31,464 bases of DNA from DAIDJD01 sp035485275 (lineage in GTDB: Bacteria > Oederibacteriota > JAJYGY01 > DAIDJD01). Position 1 is the stretch's first letter; each line of letters begins with the position of its first letter. Shown one piece after another: positions 24,901 to 29,695 of this stretch. The DNA lies in NCBI GenBank assembly GCA_035485275.1, contig DATHOE010000018.1:1-31464 (forward strand), written 5' to 3'. The notes beneath the pieces are model-generated. The model worked only from the letters and a program-made list of their open reading frames with translations, had not been told where the DNA came from and did not search any database. Both the position numbers and the translations under genes were made by a program.

Positions 24901-25184
24901 ACCAGCCCTCTTCGCTCTATAGCGACGTCCCCGCAGTGTCCCCCCTGGTCCTGGAGCTCATCGATCCCGTCCAGCAGCGCTCCCTCGGCGGCTGCGCCTG
25001 GCACGCCAGCCACCCCGGCGGCCGCAGTTTCGAACTCATGCCCGTGAACGACGAGGAGGCGGAATCGCGTTGGAAATCCCTGTTCGAGGCCCGCGGCCGC
25101 GCAGGCGGCTGGGTGGCCGTGCCCGGGCGCGAACGGCCCTCGGATTTCCCGTCCTGCCTTGATCTGCGCCGTCCGCGGACCTGA
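21909..25184 (+). CDS. Transglutaminase fused to DUF2126 amidoligase-like region
   Basis: A 1091-residue cytoplasmic fusion. Residues 14-290 form a transglutaminase-like unit with Cys192 (GSCRDLAWLL), His241 (LHAWTEVYLPG) and Asp257 (GLDPTSG). From about 335 onward is the DUF2126 region, proposed in the literature to be a glutamine-synthetase-like carboxylate-amine ligase: GLTMGGEPTFVAVD (338-351), GQGKWYGGEPLPRW (391-404), LEVNIHPAADW, SGNTHRTELCIDKLYDP and LRAFEMAPHPRM. An Ala/Pro-rich insert near 465-485 separates two parts. AAGGAG lies 9 nt before the ATG, and this site falls within the 5' end of the antisense amidotransferase gene. Fusions of this kind and length are known next to ATP-grasp/alpha-E genes. 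livG follows 15 nt later. Confidence 0.92.
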   Translation: MPDVNRDPKMPGTCVEVSLDHLTRYRYDRSVRLGPQTIRLRPAAHCRTPILSYSLDIQPSKHFLNWQQDPFGNFLALVNFPEPTDSLSVRVSLRAELHRINPFDFFIDENCREYPFSYAPSLKDDLSPYLKLEEDGPRLRDYVASVGKKKRHIAALLSELNQRVNRENSYLVRLEPGVQPCETTLGLRSGSCRDLAWLLCLVCRHLGLAARFASGYLVQLSSDVPPLEGPSGPERDFTDLHAWTEVYLPGAGWVGLDPTSGLFTGEGHLPLSCTPHPVSAAPITGSLEPCEAVLEHHMSVRRTADPPRATLPLSDAQWQSVDRLGKAVDERLEKLGVGLTMGGEPTFVAVDRRDDLQWRTGALGAHKLEKGWQMLQALRKRFSPGSLAHVGQGKWYGGEPLPRWSLNSFWRTDGQPLWTRPELLGDPSTPGRASLDGGALFLRALAGRLGLDPQRVLPAYEASSKQAAPARPAAAQATQEREVAGGLVRQRHTATATAEAVRTPTGWVLPLTWSAQREGWATEAWRLNSGSLTLSEGDSAMGYRLLLDQIQADPDRALEPVPSPIGPFAPPKPLPPHPIKASRPGGDAHGAVRTALCVEYVDGRLHVFLPPLARLEHFLELVSDVETAALAEGVPLVLEGYEPPADSRLGNFRVTPDPGVLEVNIHPAADWESLKSIFEGLYADARQCGLSAVKFLVNGRAVGSGGGCHLVLGAATPEASPFFRRPGLLPAMIAYWQRHPSLSYFFSSLFVGPTSQAPRPDEARHDVLYELENAMARVPESGGLPYWRLDRLFRHLLSDVSGNTHRTELCIDKLYDPGSERGRQGLLELRAFEMAPHPRMALLQALLVRALVAHLWKAPRRTSLVRWGTRLHDRFMLPWHLWDDLNEVLQDLNADGLRFELEWFRAQLNFRFPVCGRAVIDGAELELRAALEPWPVLAEESLAGSVSRAVDASTERVQVLLRDARPGLILSCAGRRVPMRPTDVPGIQVGAVRYKAWDQPSSLYSDVPAVSPLVLELIDPVQQRSLGGCAWHASHPGGRSFELMPVNDEEAESRWKSLFEARGRAGGWVAVPGRERPSDFPSCLDLRRPRT

Positions 25185-25199
25185 AAAAACGGAGCATTT

Positions 25200-25991
25200 T
25201 TGAGCGAAACGATCCTGTCCGTTGAAAACGTAAGCCTCCGCTTCGGGGGGCTGAGCGCCCTCAGCGACCTGAGCCTGACGCTGGGGAAAGGGGAACTCGC
25301 CGGGGTCATCGGCCCCAACGGCGCCGGAAAGACCAGCCTCTTCAACGTGCTCACCGGTGTTTACCTCCCCAACCACGGCCGGGTGCTGGCCCTGGGGCGG
25401 TCCTTGGACGGCATGAAACCCTTTGAGATCGCCCGGCTGGGCCTGGTGCGCACCTTCCAGAACATCCGCCTGTTCAAGGAAATGAGCGTCCTGGACAACG
25501 TGCGCCTGGCCCTGCACGCCGACCATGCCCCGTCCCTGGCCGCCACCCTGACGGCGCGCGGCCCGGCCCGGATGGCGGAAGAAGCCATGCGATCCCATGC
25601 CCTGCACCTCCTCGCCCGCATGGATCTGGGCGCGCGGATCCAGGAACGGGCCGGCAGCCTCCCCTACGGCGAGCAGAAGCGGCTGGAAATCGCGCGGGCC
25701 CTCGCGGCCGGCCCCAAGATACTGCTGCTGGACGAGCCCGCGGCCGGCATGAACCCCTCCGAAAGCGGCTGGCTCAAGGAGGCGATCCGGAGCCTGCGGT
25801 CGGAGTTCAAGCTGAGCATCCTGCTCATTGAACACGACATGAGCGTGGTGATGGACCTGTGCGAAAGGCTGATCGTGCTGGACCACGGGCAGAAGATCGC
25901 CGAAGGCCGGCCCGAGGCGGTGCGCCGGGATCCCAGGGTCCTGGAAGCCTATCTGGGCACAAAAAAGAACGCCCTAAGGGCGGCGTCCTGA
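25200..25991 (+). CDS. livG: Liv/Urt-type ABC importer ATPase 1
   Basis: A 263-residue ATPase starting at TTG, with GGAG 5 nt ahead; no ATG fits. Walker A GPNGAGKT (38-45), the family-specific GLVRTFQNIRLFKEMSVLDNV, the signature region SLPYGEQKRLEIARAL (C-loop YGEQK) and Walker B ILLLDEPAAGMNP are present, as is the H-loop LIEHDMSVVM. It powers import through LivHM. It begins 15 nt after the transglutaminase-DUF2126 gene and its TGA overlaps the livF ATG. Confidence 0.96.
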   Translation: MSETILSVENVSLRFGGLSALSDLSLTLGKGELAGVIGPNGAGKTSLFNVLTGVYLPNHGRVLALGRSLDGMKPFEIARLGLVRTFQNIRLFKEMSVLDNVRLALHADHAPSLAATLTARGPARMAEEAMRSHALHLLARMDLGARIQERAGSLPYGEQKRLEIARALAAGPKILLLDEPAAGMNPSESGWLKEAIRSLRSEFKLSILLIEHDMSVVMDLCERLIVLDHGQKIAEGRPEAVRRDPRVLEAYLGTKKNALRAAS

Positions 25992-26701
25992 TGGAAAACA
26001 TCCTCGAACTCAAGGCCGTCGAGGTCGCCTATGGCGCCATCAAGGCAGTGCAAGGCCTGACCCTGTGCGTGCCCCGAGGGAAAATCGTGTGCCTGATCGG
26101 GGCCAACGGCGCCGGCAAAAGCAGCACTTTGCGGGCCATCAGCGGGCTTGAGCCCTTCAAGGGGAGCATCCTCTTCAAGTCCGCACCGACCGCGGGGCTT
26201 CCCGTGCACCATCTGGTCCGGCGTGGCCTGGTGCATTGCCCCGAAGGCCGCGGCGTTTTGGCCGGCCTGAGCGTCGAAGAAAATCTGGATCTGGGCGCCT
26301 ATACCCGCGGCGACCCGGCGGGCGTGCGGAGCGACCGGGACCACGTGTTCGGCCTTTTCCCCCGCCTAGCGGAACGGGTCAAACAAAAGGCCGAAACCCT
26401 CTCCGGCGGCGAACAGCAGATGCTGGCCCTGGGCCGCGCCCTGATGGCCCGGCCCGAACTGCTCCTGCTGGACGAGCCCAGCCTGGGGCTGGCCCCCCAG
26501 GTCACGGAGCTGATTTTGGAGACGGTGAGCCGCATCTGTTCCGAGGGCGTGAGCGTGCTGCTGGTCGAACAAAACGCGGCCGCGGCGCTGGAGATTGGGC
26601 ACTACGCCTATGTCCTGGAGACGGGCCGCCTGGCGCTGGAAGGTCCGGCGGCGGAAGTGGCCCGCGACGAACGCGTACGGATGGCCTATCTAGGGGAATA
26701 A
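25991..26701 (+). CDS. livF: Liv/Urt-type ABC importer ATPase 2
   Basis: A 236-residue ATPase, second of the pair. Walker A GANGAGKS (37-44), LVHCPEGRGVLAGLSVEENL typical of LivF/UrtE, signature LSGGEQQMLALGRAL, Walker B LLLLDEPSLGLAP, and H-loop-region VEQNAAAALEI. The ATG at 25991 overlaps the livG stop (TGATG). It ends the operon; no hairpin terminator is visible downstream, where base composition changes sharply. Confidence 0.96.
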   Translation: MENILELKAVEVAYGAIKAVQGLTLCVPRGKIVCLIGANGAGKSSTLRAISGLEPFKGSILFKSAPTAGLPVHHLVRRGLVHCPEGRGVLAGLSVEENLDLGAYTRGDPAGVRSDRDHVFGLFPRLAERVKQKAETLSGGEQQMLALGRALMARPELLLLDEPSLGLAPQVTELILETVSRICSEGVSVLLVEQNAAAALEIGHYAYVLETGRLALEGPAAEVARDERVRMAYLGE

Positions 26702-26733
26702 CACTTCGTTTGACTTAATTCTGGCGCCCAAAA

Positions 26734-26768
26734 TTGTGCTAAAAAATGCCCAAGACCGACTAAGCACC
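26734..26768 (+). repeat. Imperfect direct repeat, left copy
   Basis: TTGTGCTAAAAAATGCC followed by a GACCG...TAAGCACC tail. It resembles 28405-28439 (TTGTGCCAAAAACGTGCC ... ATAGCACC) over about 35 bases with several mismatches and small gaps. Both copies lie at the margins of the AT-richer segment and could be remnants of attachment or arm sites. They do not match the tRNA 3' end. Confidence 0.35.
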
Positions 26769-26895
26769 CCAATTTATACCCCAAAGACTTAGTTCCCAAA
26801 GCGCCATACGCCATTTGATATTTTCGATGGTTTTATGCCATTCGACATATGTACTCCAGCTCACCTGCTGATAACAAGGAGGTGCGTTGCCTATA

Positions 26896-27303
26896 TCATT
26901 CTTCTTCGTACTCCATCGGAGAAGTTGATGACTGCAAACCTTGAAATGCTATGCCCTTCCCGGGAAATCCCAAGAACGGGCTTCCTTCGTAAATGTGATC
27001 TTCAATCAAGGCCTTGTGATTGCTAGGAGCAAGCCTGGATCTCAATTTCCATGGTGAATCTGCAATAACATAGTTTTCTGGCTGATGTGGCTCTGGTTGG
27101 GACTTTTCGACTTTAACGCAGATGACATCAAAATGCTCAGGGTCGGTGCCATTTTCTAGGCGATATTCGTTTCCATTTAGGGCTCCATCTTCGCGTTTTG
27201 ATACAAGACGAATCCATCGTCCTTTAAGGGAAATTCCCGCAATACACCTCTCCCTGTGTTTTAGAGAGCTTGCAAGGCACAGAAATTCCAACTCCTTAAG
27301 CAT
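26896..27303 (-). CDS. Dual-OB domain (DuOB) protein
   Basis: A 135-residue protein matching the dual OB-containing domain family: FLCLASSLKHRERCIAG, RWIRLVSKREDG, DPEHFDVICVKV and PEPHQPENYVI follow the family pattern. Its role is not established; association with DUF488 genes, as here, has been noted in predicted conflict or nucleic-acid-processing systems. It is the last gene of a three-gene run, 9 nt after the second DUF488 gene. The acidic C-terminus (SPMEYEEE) is unusual. No catalytic residues recognised. Confidence 0.75.
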   Translation of the reverse strand: MLKELEFLCLASSLKHRERCIAGISLKGRWIRLVSKREDGALNGNEYRLENGTDPEHFDVICVKVEKSQPEPHQPENYVIADSPWKLRSRLAPSNHKALIEDHIYEGSPFLGFPGKGIAFQGLQSSTSPMEYEEE

Positions 27304-27312
27304 GTCCTCATC

Positions 27313-27750
27313 TCACAAGTGGACAATTTTCAAATTGGGCCGCTGTTCCTTGAGACGTTCAGCGACTAACCGGCGGTGACAATGCTCAGCTGTGGCTTCG
27401 CTACAGAGCATCACGGTCGGCTGTTCGAGCAGTCCATAGTCAAAGTCAGCGACGGACTTTCGGGCATCCAGAATTGCTTGAAACTCTTTTTCGTACCCCG
27501 CCCAGTCGATCTTTTTGTTTTGGTAGCGCTTTAATAGGTCTTGCGTCGGAGCCAATTGCGGCATATGGACGTACTGAATGCCGCCCAGCTTCTCAAGGAA
27601 AAAGCTCAGGTCTTCTTTCTTGGTGAAGCCTGCTAGTTGCGAAACGTTGTTGACGCGGATGTCTATGAGGCGCTGGATGCCATTGCTGTTCAGAATGCCG
27701 AAAAATTGTCGGGCGCTCTTTTGTGCGAAACCGATTGTAAAGATCTCCAT
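27313..27750 (-). CDS. DUF488 domain protein (short, second copy)
   Basis: A 145-residue DUF488 protein: MEIFTIGFAQKSARQFF at the N-terminus, LIDIRVNN, and MLCSEATAEHCHRRLVAE near the end, with paired Cys116 and Cys124 that could bind metal or act in catalysis. DUF488 proteins have no firmly known function. It overlaps the 3' end of the preceding DUF488 gene by 61 bp, and AGAGGT stands before its ATG, so translation is probably coupled. The two copies are only distantly similar, which suggests they form a heteromer rather than being a recent duplication. Confidence 0.85.
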   Translation of the reverse strand: MEIFTIGFAQKSARQFFGILNSNGIQRLIDIRVNNVSQLAGFTKKEDLSFFLEKLGGIQYVHMPQLAPTQDLLKRYQNKKIDWAGYEKEFQAILDARKSVADFDYGLLEQPTVMLCSEATAEHCHRRLVAERLKEQRPNLKIVHL

Positions 27751-28292
27751 GCTGACCTCTGTTCGCCCGGAAACAGCGCCATTTGATGGGAAGCGTCCGC
27801 CTCCTCTATAGCGGCTGCGGAGACAACATTGCCCTTCGCCCGAATGTGGTCAATCTGAAAGCCATCTTTCAAGAGCACTCGGGAAATCAAAAGGTGCCTG
27901 TGGCAGGTACGGGGATCCTCTTCACTGCATACCATTGCAACCCTGTACTTTGATACGCCTTCCTTCAGACGCCGAAGGCCTTCCTGAAAGATCTCCGATT
28001 CGGCCATTTCCGAATATAAGGCGTGGCCATCTTCGTCGTAGAATTTGCTCCCTAGGGGACGTCCCCCAAGTTCTTTACCAAGAAAAACGTACTTGATGCC
28101 ATACTCCGGCAGATTTTTTTCCAGGTACGCCCGGTCAAAGTGCGGGCTGAACTTCGACCTAGGTTGCGAACGGACATCCGCGACCACCTGAATGTCCTGC
28201 TCCATCAAACGCCGAACAAAGGTTTCGAAGTCTAGGTTGGAATGCCCTAGGCTCCAGAGCCTGCCGGTTACGGAATAGTCTTGACCGTCCAT
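27690..28292 (-). CDS. DUF488 domain protein (first copy)
   Basis: About 200 residues from the ATG at 28292, which has AGGA 5 nt upstream; an ATG at 28304 would add four residues but has no ribosome-binding site. Family motifs: LWSLGHSNLDFETFVRRL, VVADVRSQPRSKFSPHF, YGIKYVFLGKELGGRPL, and AMVCSEEDPRTCHRHLLI, whose two Cys lie 8 residues apart as in the other copy. The C-terminal 40 residues (MALFPGEQRSAW) are extra and overlap the next gene. First gene of the island's minus-strand run. Confidence 0.88.
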   Translation of the reverse strand: MDGQDYSVTGRLWSLGHSNLDFETFVRRLMEQDIQVVADVRSQPRSKFSPHFDRAYLEKNLPEYGIKYVFLGKELGGRPLGSKFYDEDGHALYSEMAESEIFQEGLRRLKEGVSKYRVAMVCSEEDPRTCHRHLLISRVLLKDGFQIDHIRAKGNVVSAAAIEEADASHQMALFPGEQRSAWRSLQSVSHKRAPDNFSAF

Positions 28293-28304
28293 TTCAATCC
28301 TCAT

Positions 28305-28562
28305 TTATCGACGTCTTTAGTTTAATCCCTTAGTCAAGGTTGGGCAATATCCACTCCCTCCAATGATCCTGTTGGCCTTTTGCTGTGCCACGCGTGTGCC
28401 ATCTTTGTGCCAAAAACGTGCCTAAACCTGGATAGCACCGCCCAAACCTGACCAAACAGCCCTTAACGCTTCATCGTGGAAAACGACAGTGTGGGCCACT
28501 TAGACGCTGAATGCGCCTCGGTGAAACCCATTGGGAATCTTCCTTTTCCGGGCTTTGAACGC
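28305..28562. other. Intergenic region between DUF488 genes and tRNA-Ser
   Basis: No gene seen. The part at 28383-28420 has three closely spaced TGTGCCA-type words (TGTGCCAcgcgTGTGCCAtctttTGTGCCA-like), which resemble repeated protein-binding sites, and merges into the right copy of the imperfect direct repeat. A promoter for the DUF488 genes should be here, but I cannot point to one. Confidence 0.4.
28405..28439 (+). repeat. Imperfect direct repeat, right copy
   Basis: TTGTGCCAAAAACGTGCC with a CCTGGATAGCACC tail; partner of 26734-26768. It lies between the first DUF488 gene and tRNA-Ser. Confidence 0.35.
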
Positions 28563-28588
28563 AAAAGACCCGGCCTTTCGGCCGGGTC
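28563..28588 (-). terminator. Rho-independent terminator of tRNA-Ser
   Basis: A 9-bp stem GACCCGGCC/GGCCGGGTC (28567-28575, 28580-28588) closes a GAAA loop on the minus strand and is followed by TTTT. It lies 12 nt beyond the tRNA 3' end. Confidence 0.85.
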
Positions 28589-28600
28589 CTCTGTTATCTT

Positions 28601-28691
28601 CGGAAAGGGAGGGATTCGAACCCTCGGTAGCGTCCTAAAACACTACGTCGGTTTAGCAAACCGATGCCTTCAGCCGCTCGGCCACCTTTCC
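28601..28691 (-). tRNA. tRNA-Ser (anticodon GCU)
   Basis: A 91-nt type II tRNA. The acceptor stem is GGAAAGG/CCTTTCC with discriminator G; the D arm is GCCGAGCGGCTGAAGGC; the anticodon stem-loop CGGTTTGCTAAACCG carries GCT and decodes AGC/AGU; the long variable arm TAGTGTTTTAGGACGCTA is typical of serine; the T arm has GGTTCGAATCC. CCA is not encoded. Confidence 0.95.
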
Positions 28692-28742
28692 GTACCTATA
28701 GAATCCCAAGCCACGCCTTTTTAGGAGCCGGACTTGGGGGCG

Positions 28743-28774
28743 AGTATAGTCCTCAAATACCGGTGCCTTGTCAA
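28743..28774 (-). promoter_or_regulatory. Candidate promoter of tRNA-Ser
   Basis: On the minus strand a perfect TTGACA (28769-28774) is followed by TATACT (28743-28748). The 20-bp spacer is longer than ideal. Position, about 50 bp before the tRNA, fits. The -35 overlaps the stop codon of the VOC gene. Confidence 0.45.
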
Positions 28775-29634
28775 TTGGCGGCCGCCAATAACCATCCATG
28801 ACCGCTGGGATCGCGAGTAAAAAGGCCTGTTTTGCCGCTTTCCAGCCCATAACCGGCCGCGGCCAAGCGTTTCCCCGCGGCCTGCAGGTCGTCCATGCTG
28901 GGCAGGACCAGGGTCGCGGACCTCAGTCCGTAGGCGCCCATGGGCTGGGGAGCCACTCCCCGGCCGGCCCACACATTGAAGGCCACATGGTGGTGGTAGC
29001 CGCCCGCGGCGGTAAAAACGGCCTGGTCCGGAATCTCGACGGTCTTGGTCAGGCCCATGGCCCCGCAATAAAAGGCCTCACAGGCCTTGAGATCCCCGAC
29101 ATGCAAATGCAAATGCCCCACCCTGGTCGATGCGGGCTGCGTATCGCGGGAGCCGGCTTGGGCATCCGCCTTCAAAAGGCCCTCGGTATCCAGCGGCGCA
29201 TTACCCATGGCCAGCCACTCCGACCAGGGCCGCCATTCGCTGCGCGGACGGTCCCAATTCAGTTCAATCCCGTTTCCTTCGGGATCCTTCAGGTAAATGG
29301 CCTCCGCCATGCGGTGGTCCACCAGGCCGTCCAGCTCATAGCCCTTGTCCAGCAGACGGCGCAGCCACCAACCCAGGTCCGCGCGCAGTTCCACGGCCAG
29401 GCAGAAGTGGTACAGCGACGCGTGCCGGCCGGCCTCCACAGCGGCCTTGTCCTCCACCAACCGCAGCAGGTCCTCTCCGCCGAAACCGAGGGAGCAAAAG
29501 CCCGCTCCCTCGCCCTGCACCCGCAGACCCAGGGCCCCGGCGTAGAAGGCCGCCATGGAAGAACGGTTTCGCACGGTCAAGCTCAAAGGCCCAAGGCGGG
29601 TGGCCGCGGGAAGCACTGGGTCGCTAGGAGGCAT
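28771..29634 (-). CDS. VOC-fold protein (catechol dioxygenase/glyoxalase type)
   Basis: About 287 residues in two vicinal-oxygen-chelate halves, like CatE-type extradiol dioxygenases. First half: LGPLSLTVRNRSSMAAFY, SLYHFCLAVE, DPEGNGIELNW. Second half: VGHLHLHVGDLKACEAFY, GYHHHVAFNVW. Each half has a beta-alpha-beta-beta-beta module; likely metal ligands are His in HLHLHV and GYHHHV plus an acidic residue. The first position in half one is Ser rather than His, as expected if only one half binds metal. An ATG 54 nt upstream (29688) would begin just after the neighbouring gene; the later ATG gives a normal domain start and has GGGG ahead. Substrate unknown. Confidence 0.82.
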   Translation of the reverse strand: MPPSDPVLPAATRLGPLSLTVRNRSSMAAFYAGALGLRVQGEGAGFCSLGFGGEDLLRLVEDKAAVEAGRHASLYHFCLAVELRADLGWWLRRLLDKGYELDGLVDHRMAEAIYLKDPEGNGIELNWDRPRSEWRPWSEWLAMGNAPLDTEGLLKADAQAGSRDTQPASTRVGHLHLHVGDLKACEAFYCGAMGLTKTVEIPDQAVFTAAGGYHHHVAFNVWAGRGVAPQPMGAYGLRSATLVLPSMDDLQAAGKRLAAAGYGLESGKTGLFTRDPSGHGWLLAAAN

Positions 29635-29695
29635 GGCTTGTTCCCCACCCAAAATTCGCGGCGATCCGCCGACTAAAGTACGGTTCAAAAAGCGT

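Larger units (their letters stand above)
26702..28600. other. AT-richer island with dual-OB and DUF488 genes
   Basis: Base composition drops abruptly after livF: 26 of 60 bases are G or C at 27061-27120, against 47 of 60 at 24001-24060. Codon use of the three genes inside is also less GC-biased. The segment ends at a tRNA-Ser, the usual target of integrating elements, and imperfect direct repeats lie near its two ends. No integrase or transposase gene is present, so it would be a small or decayed insertion. Confidence 0.5.

Noticed and set aside
26702..28600. Integrative element with its own recombinase
   Set aside because: I searched all frames for integrase or transposase motifs and found none; only base composition, a tRNA and weak repeats point to insertion.
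28476..28724. Small plus-strand open frame of 82 codons
   Set aside because: It runs straight across tRNA-Ser and its terminator on the other strand, a classic false gene.
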